Positions 52,112 to 60,837 are shown, counted from the first letter of the stretch. The stretch is DNA of 64,000 nt from an uncultured Bacteroidales bacterium (GCA_934699135.1 CAKUVM010000002.1:69296-133295), one strand, 5' to 3'. Program-made: numbers and translations. Notes: generated by a model not told the origin, from the letters alone.

Positions 52112-53356
52112 TTATCCTTTTGTTTCATCTTCCTTAAACTTCGCGATGGACTTTAAGATTGCCAAACCCACAGCCTTGCCCAGGAGTGGCGGAACGGCAT
52201 TGCCAATCTGGACCAGCTGCTTGCTTTTCCCGCCCATGAAGATGAAATCGTCTGGGAAAGACTGCAGGCGGGCCATTTCTCTTGCAGTCAGGACACGCGG
52301 AAGCTTCGGGTGGACGTTGACGCCCCCATGGTTCTCCTTTATGGTGCAACTTGGCTGATTCCACGGACACCTCTTCCATGCGTCAGAGTATCCCTTATAG
52401 AGGCTCTGCCCTTCCGGCAACTCACGCAAACGCCGCTCCATATCCGGCCTATGATGGGTCGGCTCATGGTTAAAAGCCGGATCGGCAGGACGGCTCATAA
52501 GATCCGCAATGGCCATACCCGTCGTGACGTAGTCCTGCGGTTGCAAGATAGGTTTCGGATGAAAATTTATGGCTCCAATACGATTTCCGATAAAAATCAC
52601 CCTCTCGCGTTTTTGAGGCGTATAATAGTCCGCCGCGCATAGTGTGGCCACATTCATCTTATAGCCTATCGCCGCATAGTCGTCTATTATCTTTTGCTCC
52701 ACTCGCCCTCCAAGCATACTGCGCAGCCCCTTGACGTTCTCACATATCACATACTCTGGCTGCAGGTTCTTTACAATCTCCAGCATCTCTTTATACAAGG
52801 AGTTCCTTGGATCGTCTTCGATCCTATTGCCAGCCATGCTAAAGCCCTGGCAAGGGAAACCACCGGCCACTACCGTAAGTTGGCGCTCTTTCAGGCGTGA
52901 GGACACGGCCTCATAAAATTCATTCTTCTTTTCCTGTAGCCTGATGTCGCCATTAACAAACGGGTGCGAAAAGTTCCTGCGGTATGTTTGCCCCGCCTCG
53001 TCAAACCAATCCAAACCGCAAATTCCCTCCAAGCCTGCCATCTCTAAGCCTTTGCTCAAACCTCCCGCGCCACAGAACAGGTCCACAAAAGTCTCGCCGG
53101 ACGTTTTGGGGCTTTGCCAATCATCCGCTATCTCAACCCAATTGACATCCCGTTTCACTCTTAATTTATTAACCTTGCGATCTTCTCCCCCTCGCCGATT
53201 CTTTTCAAAGTCGCAAAAATCAGTCTCACTTACCTTCAGCACTCCTCCACGGCGTACTGAAGATATTGCCCCAGATGCCACGAGGCGGCGAACTGCCTTT
53301 ACGGTGGTGCCTAATTTTTCGGAGACTTGCTCTATGCTATATAGTTGCGCTTTCAT
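52112..53356 (-). CDS. Cytosine-5 DNA methyltransferase with N-terminal helix-turn-helix
   Basis: A 414-residue protein. Residues ~5-50 form an excisionase/MerR-like DNA-binding domain (YSIEQVSEKLGTTVKAVRRL; GGVLKVSETDF). A C5-methyltransferase domain follows: motif I FVDLFCGAGGLSKGLE (90-105), catalytic motif IV GGFPCQGFS (165-173, PCQ), motif VI ENVKGL (206-211), motif VIII QKRERV and motif X QIGNAVPPLLGKAVG. The enzyme should methylate cytosine in a short DNA sequence, which cannot be predicted here. No restriction endonuclease or other methylase lies nearby, so it appears solitary. The HTH may regulate its own promoter, as N-terminal HTHs do in M.EcoRII and M.SsoII. The gene is less G+C-rich than its neighbours and is flanked by hairpins, consistent with acquisition by transfer. 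Confidence 0.93.
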   Translation of the reverse strand: MKAQLYSIEQVSEKLGTTVKAVRRLVASGAISSVRRGGVLKVSETDFCDFEKNRRGGEDRKVNKLRVKRDVNWVEIADDWQSPKTSGETFVDLFCGAGGLSKGLEMAGLEGICGLDWFDEAGQTYRRNFSHPFVNGDIRLQEKKNEFYEAVSSRLKERQLTVVAGGFPCQGFSMAGNRIEDDPRNSLYKEMLEIVKNLQPEYVICENVKGLRSMLGGRVEQKIIDDYAAIGYKMNVATLCAADYYTPQKRERVIFIGNRIGAINFHPKPILQPQDYVTTGMAIADLMSRPADPAFNHEPTHHRPDMERRLRELPEGQSLYKGYSDAWKRCPWNQPSCTIKENHGGVNVHPKLPRVLTAREMARLQSFPDDFIFMGGKSKQLVQIGNAVPPLLGKAVGLAILKSIAKFKEDETKG

Positions 53357-53411
53357 AATTCACTTTCTGATAATCATACAAAAGAAAGCCTGTCGCCCGC
53401 CTGCCAGATTT

Positions 53412-53459
53412 AAACAATGGGGTGGCGCCCCCATTGTTAAGGACACCACCCCATTGTTT
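53412..53459 (-). terminator. Long hairpin between recA and the methyltransferase gene
   Basis: A 14-bp perfect inverted repeat (AAACAATGGGGTGG at 53412-53425; its complement at 53446-53459) encloses a 20-nt loop that carries a further CAATGGGG half. It lies 12 bp after the recA stop and probably ends its transcript, although the T run is short. Confidence 0.6.
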
Positions 53460-53471
53460 CTTTATGCAATG

Positions 53472-54557
53472 CTATTCCATCCCGGCCTCTGGCTCAACGT
53501 CCTCCTCCGGGTCGGTCTCGGGCTCGCCTATGGAGTCTTCGGGCTCTTGGCCGTGTGAGAACGCGGCGCGCACTTTGGCCTCAATCTCCTCTTGGAGCTC
53601 GGGGTTGTCTTTTAGCACTCGGAGGGCACCCTCCCGGCCTTGGGCCAGCTTGGTGCCGGCGTAGCTGAACCAGGAGCCGCTCTTCTTGACAATGTCCAGG
53701 TTGGTGGCAAGGTCTAGAATCTCGCCCACTTTGGAGATGCCCTCGCCGAAGCGGATCTCGAACTCCGTCTTGCGGAATGGGGGCGCCACCTTGTTCTTCA
53801 CCACCTTGGCGCGCGTGAGCGAGCCCAGCACCTCGTCGCCGGCCTTGATGGGGCTGACCTTGCGGACGTCGATGCGTATGGAGGCGTAGAACTTGAGGGC
53901 GTTGCCGCCCGTGGTGGTCTCGGGGTTGCCGAACATGACGCCAATCTTCTCGCGGAGCTGGTTGATGAAGATGCAGGTGGTGTTGGTCTTGGAGAGCGCG
54001 CCGGTGAGCTTGCGCAGGGCCTGGCTCATGAGGCGGGCGTGGAGACCCATCTTGGCCTCGCCCATCTCACCCTCAATCTCGGCCTTGGGGGTGAGGGCGG
54101 CCACTGAGTCGATGACGATGATGTCTATGGCCGACGAGCGTATGAGCTGCTCCGCCACCTCAAGGGCCTGCTCACCGTTGTCTGGCTGGCTCATGTAGAG
54201 CGAGTTCATGTCCACGCCCAGTTTCTCGGCGTAGGTGGGGTCGAAGGCGTGCTCGGCGTCAATGAAAGCCGCTATGCCGCCGCCCTTTTGCGCCTCGGCT
54301 ATGGCGTGTATGGCCAAGGTGGTCTTGCCAGACGACTCCGGGCCGAAGATCTCAATGATTCGGCCACGCGGGTAGCCGCCCACGCCCAAGGCCATGTCTA
54401 GCCCCAGCGAGCCTGTGGGGATGACCGGCACTTTCTCAACCTGACGGTCTCCCATGCGCATGATGGTGCCCTTGCCGTAGGCCTTGTCTATCTTATCCAT
54501 TGTGAGCTTGAGGGCCGCCAGCTTCTTGGCCTTCAGCTCTTCTGCGTTGTCTGCCAT
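53472..54557 (-). CDS. recA: RecA recombinase
   Basis: RecA forms ATP-dependent filaments on single-stranded DNA for recombination and repair. The 361-residue protein has Walker [10 protein letters not shown] (~74-82), Walker [11 protein letters not shown], the L2-region [20 protein letters not shown] and the acidic C-terminal tail ([13 protein letters not shown]). The start ATG at 54557 agrees with homologues. Upstream lie a -7 box (54602-54609) and a perfect palindrome (54618-54638). Confidence 0.98.
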   Translation of the reverse strand: MADNAEELKAKKLAALKLTMDKIDKAYGKGTIMRMGDRQVEKVPVIPTGSLGLDMALGVGGYPRGRIIEIFGPESSGKTTLAIHAIAEAQKGGGIAAFIDAEHAFDPTYAEKLGVDMNSLYMSQPDNGEQALEVAEQLIRSSAIDIIVIDSVAALTPKAEIEGEMGEAKMGLHARLMSQALRKLTGALSKTNTTCIFINQLREKIGVMFGNPETTTGGNALKFYASIRIDVRKVSPIKAGDEVLGSLTRAKVVKNKVAPPFRKTEFEIRFGEGISKVGEILDLATNLDIVKKSGSWFSYAGTKLAQGREGALRVLKDNPELQEEIEAKVRAAFSHGQEPEDSIGEPETDPEEDVEPEAGME

Positions 54558-54601
54558 ATCTGTGTATGTGTTTTTCTGTTTTCCTTTTCCTTGAACAGGG
54601 G

Positions 54602-54609
54602 CAAAGGTA
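54602..54609 (-). promoter_or_regulatory. -7 promoter box TACCTTTG for recA
   Basis: Exact TAnnTTTG match on the minus strand, giving a start near 54595 and a ~38-nt leader. Confidence 0.7.
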
Positions 54610-54617
54610 CGTCAGGG

Positions 54618-54638
54618 TTTTGACAAGTCTTGTCAAAA
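54618..54638. promoter_or_regulatory. Perfect 21-bp palindrome at the recA promoter (candidate operator)
   Basis: Arms TTTTGACAAG (54618-54627) and CTTGTCAAAA (54629-54638) around a single central T. It sits 8 bp upstream of the recA -7 box, covering the region where the -33 contact is expected, so a bound protein would block the promoter. No T run follows on the minus strand, which argues against a simple hflX terminator. The regulator is unknown. Confidence 0.6.
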
Positions 54639-54666
54639 AGCCGCGAGAGGATAATTTTTTCCGCTG

Positions 54667-55941
54667 CTACCGCGGCTGCGCCTCGTCATCGTAGGTGTCG
54701 TAGAGGAAGTCGTTGTAGGGGAAGCGCTGAGTGTGCACCTTCCGCACCTCGTCATAGACCACTTGGCGCAGCTCGTCGAAGTTGGTCTTCTCCTTGGCCG
54801 AGATGAAGACGCACTTGCGTTGCTTGGCCATCCACGTCTTTTTCAGGTCGTCTAGTGATACGTTTTCTCGACGCACAGGGGTGAGATCGTCCTCGTCTTT
54901 GGGCGTGTAGGAGAAAGCGTCCACTTTGTTGAACACGATGATTGAAGTCTTGGTGGAGCATCCCAGCTCCTCCAGCGTCTTGTCCACCACCTCAATCTGC
55001 TGCTCAAAGGCGGGGTGCGAGATGTCCACCACATGGAGCAGGATGTCGGCCTCACGAACCTCATCGAGTGTGGATTTGAAGCTCTCCACCAGATGCGTGG
55101 GCAGCTTGCGGATGAAGCCGACAGTGTCCGCCACAAGGAATGGCAGGTTCTCAATCACCACCTTGCGCACCGTGGTGTCTAACGTGGCGAAGAGTTTGTT
55201 CTCGGCAAAGACGTTGCTCTTTGAGAGCGCGTTCATAAGGGTGCTTTTGCCCACGTTGGTGTAGCCCACGAGCGCCACCCTCACCAGCTTGCCGCGGTTT
55301 TGCCTCTGGGTGTTCATCTGGCGGTCAATGTGCCGCAGCTCCTCTTTGAGGAGGGAGATGCGATCCAGGACGATTCGGCGGTCGGTCTCGATCTGTTTCT
55401 CACCGGGGCCTCTCATGCCAATTCCGCCCTTCTGCCTCTCAAGGTGCGTCCACAGCCTGGTGAGCCTGGGCAAGAGGTACTGATATTGCGCCAGCTCCAC
55501 CTGTGTTTTGGCGTGGGCTGTGCGGGCGCGGCGCGCGAAGATGTCGAGGATGAGCGACGTGCGGTCCAGCACGGCGATTCCCAGCCCCTCCTCAAGGTTT
55601 TTCTGCTGCGACGGGCTCAGCTCGTCATCGCATATGGCGGTCTCGACCTCATTCTCCTCCACAAAGGCGCGGATCTCCTGAATTTTGCCGGAGCCCAGAT
55701 AGGCCCGCGAGTCGGGCATGGGCAGGTTTTGAGTGAAACGCCCTACGGTCTCGGCGCCGGCGGTCTCGGCCAGAAAGGCCAGCTCGTCTAGGTAGTCGCC
55801 CACCTGCTGCAGGCTTGTCATGGGCGTGCGGACAGAGAAGAGGACCACCCTCTCCAAGTCCTTGTCTTGGTTTGCGTTGTCTAGCAAAGCGAATGTGTTG
55901 TTGAAAGAGTAAGCGTCTGCAAATATAGCATTAAAAAGCAT
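54667..55941 (-). CDS. hflX: GTPase HflX
   Basis: HflX is a ribosome-associated GTPase that splits stalled or stressed ribosomes. The 424-residue protein has the N-terminal HflX domain (LDELAFLAETAGAETVGRF, then GSGKIQEIRAFVEEN), the linker RRARTAHAKTQVELAQYQYL, the signature GGIGMRGPGEKQIETDRR, and G motifs GYTNVGKST (G1), DTVGF (G3) and NKVD (G4). The ATG at 55941 follows the polA stop by 5 bp. A promoter-like TATATTTG lies inside the first codons (55920-55927), so translation from an internal TTG (55887) is also possible. Confidence 0.93.
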   Translation of the reverse strand: MLFNAIFADAYSFNNTFALLDNANQDKDLERVVLFSVRTPMTSLQQVGDYLDELAFLAETAGAETVGRFTQNLPMPDSRAYLGSGKIQEIRAFVEENEVETAICDDELSPSQQKNLEEGLGIAVLDRTSLILDIFARRARTAHAKTQVELAQYQYLLPRLTRLWTHLERQKGGIGMRGPGEKQIETDRRIVLDRISLLKEELRHIDRQMNTQRQNRGKLVRVALVGYTNVGKSTLMNALSKSNVFAENKLFATLDTTVRKVVIENLPFLVADTVGFIRKLPTHLVESFKSTLDEVREADILLHVVDISHPAFEQQIEVVDKTLEELGCSTKTSIIVFNKVDAFSYTPKDEDDLTPVRRENVSLDDLKKTWMAKQRKCVFISAKEKTNFDELRQVVYDEVRKVHTQRFPYNDFLYDTYDDEAQPR

Positions 55942-55946
55942 TGGCG

Positions 55947-58709
55947 TCAGTGAGCCTGGAGCCAGTTGTCTCCCACGCCCACCTCGGCCGTGAGAGGCGC
56001 GTCGAGGGCGCAGGCCGACTCCATCTTCTCCTTGACGAGAGCCGACACGGCCTCTAGCTCGGCCTCCGGCACCTCCAAGACGAGCTCATCATGCACCTGG
56101 AGAATCATGCGCGCAGCGTAGCCCCCTTGGCGCAGCGCGTCGTGGACGGCGATCATGGCCAGCTTGATGATGTCCGCCGCCGTGCCCTGTATGGGCGCGT
56201 TGATGGCATTTCGCTCGGCCACGCCTCGGACTGTGGCGTTTCTGGAGTTTATGTCCGGCAGCTCGCGCCGGCGGCCAAAGAGCGTCTTGACCACACCCGT
56301 CGCGCGGGCCTGCTCCACGCACCTCTCCATATACGCCTTCACGCCGGGGAAGTTGGCGAAATAGCCGTCAATGAGATCCTTGGCCTCTTTGCGTGGGATG
56401 TCTAGCCTCTCGGCCAGGCCGAAGGCGGAGATGCCGTATATGATGCCGAAGTTGGCCGTCTTGGCCTTGCGGCGCATGTCTGGCGTCACGTCGGCCGCGG
56501 CCACGCCAAAGACCTTGGCCGCCGTGGCGGTGTGGACGTCCTCCCCGTTGCGGAAGGCGGAGAGCAGATGCTCATCTTGGCTGAAATGAGCCATTATGCG
56601 CAACTCCACCTGCGAATAGTCCGCCGATAGAATCTTGCACCCTGGCTTCGCTACGAAGCACTCCCTCACCCTGCGGCCATCCTCATCGCGGACGGGTATG
56701 TTTTGCAGGTTGGGGTTGGAACTGCTGAGCCGACCCGTGACGACGACCGTCTGGTTGAACGAGGTGTGGATTCGTCCCGTCAGCGGGCATACGAGTCGCG
56801 GCAAGGCCTCTGCGTAGGTGCCGAGGAGCTTGCAAAGGCCGCGGTAGGTCAGGATCTTGGCCACGATGGGGTTTTCGTGCGCCAGCTTTTGGAGTGTCTC
56901 CTCGTTGGTGGCGTAGCCGCCGCTCTTGGTCTTACGGGCGTTGGGGTCTATCTTGAGCTTGTCAAAGAGCGCGTCTCCCACCTGCTTGGGGCTTGAGACG
57001 TTGAAACTGAAGCCCGCGAGGCTGAATATTTTCTTTTCGCTCTCTGCGATGCGGCCGCGGAGGAAGTCGGCGTAGCGTCTCAGCGCGCCGCTGTCTATGG
57101 CCACGCCGTCCATCTCCATCTGCGCCAAGACCTCGACAAGCGGCATCTCCATGGTGTTGAATATGCTCTGCAACTCCGCGTCGGCCTCCAGCCGCGGGGA
57201 CAAGACGCGGTGGAGACGTAGGGTGACATCGGCGTCTTCCGCCGCATACTCGGCCAGTTTGTCATCCGCCACAGTGTCCATGGTCTTTTGCCTAGCCCCC
57301 GCGCCAATGAGCTCCTCAATGGCGATGGGCTTATAGCGCAACAACTCTTGCGCCATAGCGTCCATGCCGTGGCGGGCCGCAGGGTGGAGCAGGAAGTGGG
57401 CTATCATGGTGTCAAAGCGCGGGCCGCGGACCTCGACCCCGTAGCGGGCGAGAATCATGATGTCGAACTTCATGTTCTGCCCTATCTTCAAGATCCGTTC
57501 GTCAGCGAAGGCCGGCGCCACTATGGCCAGCAGGCGGCGGGCCTCGGCCTCATCGGGCGGGAGGCGGACGAACCAAGCCTCGGCCTGCACCACGGCCACG
57601 GAGAAACCCACAATGGAGGCCTCTATGGCGTTGAGCGAGGTGGTCTCGGTGTCGAAGCAGAAAGCGTCGGCGCGCAGCAGAGCGTCGCGCAGTGCGGAGA
57701 TCTCGTCCTCGGTCTTGAGGAAGTGATAGGTGTGGGGCGTGTCGGCCGCCGTGGCGTAGCCCGACTCCGCCGCCACGGCCGGCCCTTCTGATGGCGGAGC
57801 GTCAAAGAGCGTGGGCTGCGCCGATGGCGGAGCCACACCCAAAGCCGCACGTATGCGGTCCGTCATGCCGCGAATCTCCAGCTCGCTGAAAAGGGCGTCC
57901 AGCCCTTGCCAGTCCGGCGCGGAGAGTGTGACGTCGGGCAAATCTATTGACAACGGCGCGTCGGTGGCAATGGTGGCCAGCCTGCGCGAGAGCATCACGG
58001 TGTCGCGGTTCTCTTCCAGCCGCTCCCTCATCTTGCCCTTGACGTCGGCAATGTGGCCATATATGCCGTCTATTGAGCCATAGGCCGCCAGCAGCTCCTT
58101 GGCCCTTTTCTCTCCCACGCCCGGGCACCCGGGGATGTTGTCGGAGGCGTCACCCCACAACCCCAGCAGGTCGATGACCTGGGCAGGCGAGGCCACCCCG
58201 AAGCATTCCATGACATCTGCCTCCGTAATGACCTGCGGCGCGGCTCCCGCGTGCGGCCGCAGCATTGACACGCCCGGGGCCAGGAGCTGAGCGTAGTCCT
58301 TGTCTGGCGTGACCATGACGACGTCGCAGCCCTCGGCGGCGAAACGGCGGGAGAGCGTGCCCACGACGTCGTCGGCCTCATATCCTTGGCAAGACGCTTC
58401 GGCAATGCCCAGGGCGCGGACGAAACGGTGGACGAAAGGCACGGCCACGCCAATGTCTTCAGGCTGCGCTTGTCGGTTGGCCTTATAGTCTGGGTAGAGG
58501 TCATGCCGGAAAGTGGGCCCGTGGAGGTCAAAGGCCACGGCCGCGTGAGTGGGTCTCCGCTTCAGCACAAGATCCGTAAAAGACGAGACGAAGCCAAAAA
58601 TGGCGGATGTGTTGACACCCTTGGAGTTGATCCGCGGCGAGCGCATAAAAGCGAAGTAGGCGCGGTATATCATTGCATAGGCGTCGACTAGGAAGACCGT
58701 CTGCTGCAT
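55947..58709 (-). CDS. polA: DNA polymerase I
   Basis: PolA fills gaps and removes RNA primers. The 920-residue protein has the 5' nuclease domain (~1-290; DAYAMIYRAYFAF, GYEADDVVGTL), a 3'-5' exonuclease domain with apparently intact catalytic residues (FDTETT, QNMKFD, YAAEDAD), and the polymerase domain with motif A DYSQVELRIMAHFS, motif B RRKAKTANFGIIYG and motif C QVHDELVLEV. The order polA-hflX-recA on one strand forms a DNA-maintenance cluster. No clear promoter box was found; the nearest is a degenerate TACCTTGC at ~58746-58753 (minus). Confidence 0.97.
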   Translation of the reverse strand: MQQTVFLVDAYAMIYRAYFAFMRSPRINSKGVNTSAIFGFVSSFTDLVLKRRPTHAAVAFDLHGPTFRHDLYPDYKANRQAQPEDIGVAVPFVHRFVRALGIAEASCQGYEADDVVGTLSRRFAAEGCDVVMVTPDKDYAQLLAPGVSMLRPHAGAAPQVITEADVMECFGVASPAQVIDLLGLWGDASDNIPGCPGVGEKRAKELLAAYGSIDGIYGHIADVKGKMRERLEENRDTVMLSRRLATIATDAPLSIDLPDVTLSAPDWQGLDALFSELEIRGMTDRIRAALGVAPPSAQPTLFDAPPSEGPAVAAESGYATAADTPHTYHFLKTEDEISALRDALLRADAFCFDTETTSLNAIEASIVGFSVAVVQAEAWFVRLPPDEAEARRLLAIVAPAFADERILKIGQNMKFDIMILARYGVEVRGPRFDTMIAHFLLHPAARHGMDAMAQELLRYKPIAIEELIGAGARQKTMDTVADDKLAEYAAEDADVTLRLHRVLSPRLEADAELQSIFNTMEMPLVEVLAQMEMDGVAIDSGALRRYADFLRGRIAESEKKIFSLAGFSFNVSSPKQVGDALFDKLKIDPNARKTKSGGYATNEETLQKLAHENPIVAKILTYRGLCKLLGTYAEALPRLVCPLTGRIHTSFNQTVVVTGRLSSSNPNLQNIPVRDEDGRRVRECFVAKPGCKILSADYSQVELRIMAHFSQDEHLLSAFRNGEDVHTATAAKVFGVAAADVTPDMRRKAKTANFGIIYGISAFGLAERLDIPRKEAKDLIDGYFANFPGVKAYMERCVEQARATGVVKTLFGRRRELPDINSRNATVRGVAERNAINAPIQGTAADIIKLAMIAVHDALRQGGYAARMILQVHDELVLEVPEAELEAVSALVKEKMESACALDAPLTAEVGVGDNWLQAH

Positions 58710-58777
58710 AGTTTAGTGTGGTAAAAGAGGGGGTTACGTCTTCGCAAGGTAGCGCGAAATAAAGATTTTTGCAACCT

Positions 58778-58903
58778 TGGCGGCCGCGCCTCCGTATTAG
58801 AGAGTGAGAATCAGAGAATAGTTTTTCGTTGATTAGTTGATAAGTGTGTTTGGTGATTAATTTCACGGGCGCGGGGCGTTGTGAAACGCCCCGCGCTTTT
58901 TTT
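58778..58903 (+). ncRNA. Candidate small RNA divergent from polA
   Basis: No open frame of use lies on the plus strand between 58710 and 58868, yet a strong plus-strand terminator occurs at 58869-58903 (12-bp GC stem with GTGA loop, then T7). A promoter-like GATTTTTG (58764-58771; one mismatch to TAnnTTTG) would start a ~125-nt RNA near 58778. No known RNA family was recognised. The existence of the transcript is an inference. Confidence 0.4.
58869..58903 (+). terminator. Strong intrinsic terminator with no upstream gene
   Basis: Stem GCGCGGGGCGTT (58869-58880) / AACGCCCCGCGC (58885-58896), 4-nt loop, T7 at 58897-58903 on the plus strand. Confidence 0.85.
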
Positions 58904-58978
58904 GTGCGCGCGGCGCAGCCGCGTTGGCGCTGACACCCCGTGCCGCGCCAACAGACGCGCAGCCCATCGGACTACGGC

Positions 58979-59017
58979 AAAAAAGAAACCCCGATTTCCC
59001 AAAAGAGGAAACCAGGG
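58979..59017 (-). terminator. Terminator of tRNA-Phe (minus copy)
   Basis: On the minus strand an 11-bp stem with G-T pairs (59007-59017 with ~58990-59000) is followed by TTTCTTTTTT. Confidence 0.7.
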
Positions 59018-59030
59018 TCGAAGCACTGGG

Positions 59031-59103
<73 letters not shown>

Positions 59104-59106
59104 AAC

Positions 59107-59150
59107 AAAAAAGCACTCGCAATCTGGGGTTGCCTCCCGATTGCGAGTGC
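59107..59150 (-). terminator. Intrinsic terminator between hsp20 and tRNA-Phe
   Basis: Perfect 12-bp stem GCACTCGCAATC (59113-59124) / GATTGCGAGTGC (59139-59150) with a 14-nt loop. Read on the minus strand it is followed by T6 (59112-59107), then the tRNA-Phe 5' end. Confidence 0.8.
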
Positions 59151-59157
59151 AAAGTTA
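59150..59157 (-). promoter_or_regulatory. -7-like box TAACTTTG upstream of the terminator and tRNA-Phe
   Basis: Exact TAnnTTTG match on the minus strand. If it is used, the RNA begins inside the 5' arm of the terminator hairpin. Confidence 0.4.
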
Positions 59158-59227
59158 CAGCTTTTTATTTACCGCGCAAACCCGCGCCTCATTTTTTGAG
59201 GACGTTAGCCTTGCGAGAGAAGCAATC

Positions 59228-59674
59228 TTATTGGATTTCAACGTTTTGCCATTTCTCGTCCTCTTTCTTCACCTCGTGCTTTGGCAGATCGATGTAGAGG
59301 ACTCCGTCCTTGACCTCGGCATGGACGGCTTTCTGATCCACGTTCTCAGGGAGAGTGAAACTCTGCTCGAACTTGGTGTAGGAGAACTCTTTGCGCAGAT
59401 AGCGCTTAGAGTCACCCTCATGGCCTTTCTTCTCTTTCTCGACCGAGATGGTCATCACGTCATCGTTTAGGCGGATCTTGCAATCCTCTTTCTTGATGCC
59501 CGGAACGGCCACCTCGACCTTGTACTCTTTGTCGGTCTCGGCCACGTTGATCGCCGGCGTGGATTTGGAGCTGGTTGTGAGCCAATTCCAATCATCGCCA
59601 AAGAAATCGTTGAATACGTCAGGCAGCCAACTGTTGGCGCGCCTTGTGTTGTTATTGTTGTTCATCGGTACCAT
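59228..59674 (-). CDS. Small heat-shock protein (Hsp20/alpha-crystallin)
   Basis: ATP-independent holdase chaperone of 148 residues. The N-terminal Asn run is followed by WLPDVFNDFFGDDW and the alpha-crystallin domain (~40-145: PAINVAETDKEYKVEVAVPG, RKEFSYTKFEQSFTLPENVD, VKDGVLYIDLPK), ending in the IxI-like VEIQ. The ATG at 59674 has GGAGG 9-14 bp upstream, the correct distance; the GTG at 59683 overlaps that site and is rejected. No sigma-32 or CIRCE element is evident. Confidence 0.93.
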   Translation of the reverse strand: MVPMNNNNNTRRANSWLPDVFNDFFGDDWNWLTTSSKSTPAINVAETDKEYKVEVAVPGIKKEDCKIRLNDDVMTISVEKEKKGHEGDSKRYLRKEFSYTKFEQSFTLPENVDQKAVHAEVKDGVLYIDLPKHEVKKEDEKWQNVEIQ

Positions 59675-59683
59675 AGTAGTCAC

Positions 59684-59973
59684 CTCCGTTTATTTTTTAG
59701 TTCTTTTTGTCGTTTGTTTTTCTGAACCTCCTCCGCAGCCCGGTCTCCCGTGCCTCATCGGCGTTCGACACACTACATTGCAACACGCATGCCACACCAA
59801 GATGACCGCAGGGCGCATTAGGCATTTAACAACAAGACAATCAAGTAGTTATTTAGCACTATCTAGAAAATCGTCTGATTTACGCCGTCTGACATTATGA
59901 CAAAAAGAAGCCGTATTGTCATTCAAACTATGACAATACGGCAGAAATAGCGTTTTTGTCCTTCCCCCTGCCT
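59684..59973. other. Spacer upstream of hsp20 with an inverted repeat
   Basis: No gene seen. A perfect 13-bp inverted repeat (GCCGTATTGTCAT at 59910-59922; its complement at 59930-59942) is followed on the minus strand by TTCTTTTT and probably terminates the CPBP gene. The hsp20 promoter must lie between it and 59690 but was not recognised. Confidence 0.55.
59902..59942 (-). terminator. Terminator of the S41-CPBP operon
   Basis: 13-bp perfect stem with 7-nt loop (59910-59942), then TTCTTTTT on the minus strand, 32 bp past the CPBP stop. Confidence 0.75.
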
Positions 59974-60837
59974 TTAATCTTTGCGGATGGCCGCCCTCGT
60001 TTTAGAGATGGCGGAGAGGTAGTAGACCTCAAAGAAAATGAAAGCCAGAGAGAGGAGCGACAACTTGAGAGACGGCAGCTCGGCAGGAGCCGTGAGAGTC
60101 TTCACTATGTCATCGGACTCAGAGAGAGCAATGACAACGAGCAGGTTGTTGCAAAAATGAAGCAGAATGGAGGCCAACAGCGACCGCGTCTGGACAAAGA
60201 CCACGCCGAGCAGACAGCCCAATACGGCGCGCGCCAAGAAAGCGGTGGCGTCTAGATGCACCAAGCTGAAAATGAGAGCCGAGACCACAACGGCCACATG
60301 CCAGCTGCCCGTGGCGCGGCGCACGAGCGGCAGCAACGCGCCACGGAAGAAAGCCTCCTCACACACGGCGGGCAGCAGGGCCAGCACCACGACTGCCTCC
60401 GCCCAATGCCACACAGAGTCAAAACGGCACACGGAGGCCATGACGGCCGCGGACTGCATCGCCATGGACTCAGCCCCACCCCACACGGCCTCGTAGAAGA
60501 CGCTGTCAAGATAGGCCGCCCACTGCACCACAGGCTGGCACACGAGAGCCAGGATGGCCAAGATGATGACAAGCGACGGCCCCGGCACTGACACGCGATC
60601 CCGCGCCCTGACGCCCACCACGCACCGCATGGCCACGGCGCCCGGCACTCCAAAGCACACCAACGAATTGAGAGCCAAAGCCAAGCCCCACCCGCCAGTG
60701 ACGGAGAAGGCGGCAGCGGACAGCAGCGAGGCCACAAGGAAACCCGCAACGAGCGAGGCCACAAGCACAAAAGCGGCCCTGCCGACAGGCAGCGGCCGCA
60801 CGGGATGCCAAAGACCCTTGAAGAAACCAGCGCCCAA
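59974..60837 (-). CDS. CPBP-family intramembrane metalloprotease
   Basis: A multi-pass protein of 287 residues with about seven hydrophobic segments and the CPBP (CAAX/Rce1-like) motifs: EEAFFRG (motif 1), FSLVHLD (motif 2) and LLHFCNN (motif 3). The glutamate pair and histidines predicted to bind metal are present, so it is likely active. Substrate unknown. The start appears to be TTG at 60837, 3 bp after the S41 protease stop; no ATG occurs in the first ~70 codons, so translation is probably coupled to the upstream gene. Confidence 0.82.
   Translation of the reverse strand: MGAGFFKGLWHPVRPLPVGRAAFVLVASLVAGFLVASLLSAAAFSVTGGWGLALALNSLVCFGVPGAVAMRCVVGVRARDRVSVPGPSLVIILAILALVCQPVVQWAAYLDSVFYEAVWGGAESMAMQSAAVMASVCRFDSVWHWAEAVVVLALLPAVCEEAFFRGALLPLVRRATGSWHVAVVVSALIFSLVHLDATAFLARAVLGCLLGVVFVQTRSLLASILLHFCNNLLVVIALSESDDIVKTLTAPAELPSLKLSLLSLAFIFFEVYYLSAISKTRAAIRKD

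Noticed and set aside
59850..59862. Half of a CIRCE element (TTAGCACT) upstream of hsp20
   Set aside because: The matching GAGTGCTAA arm is absent.
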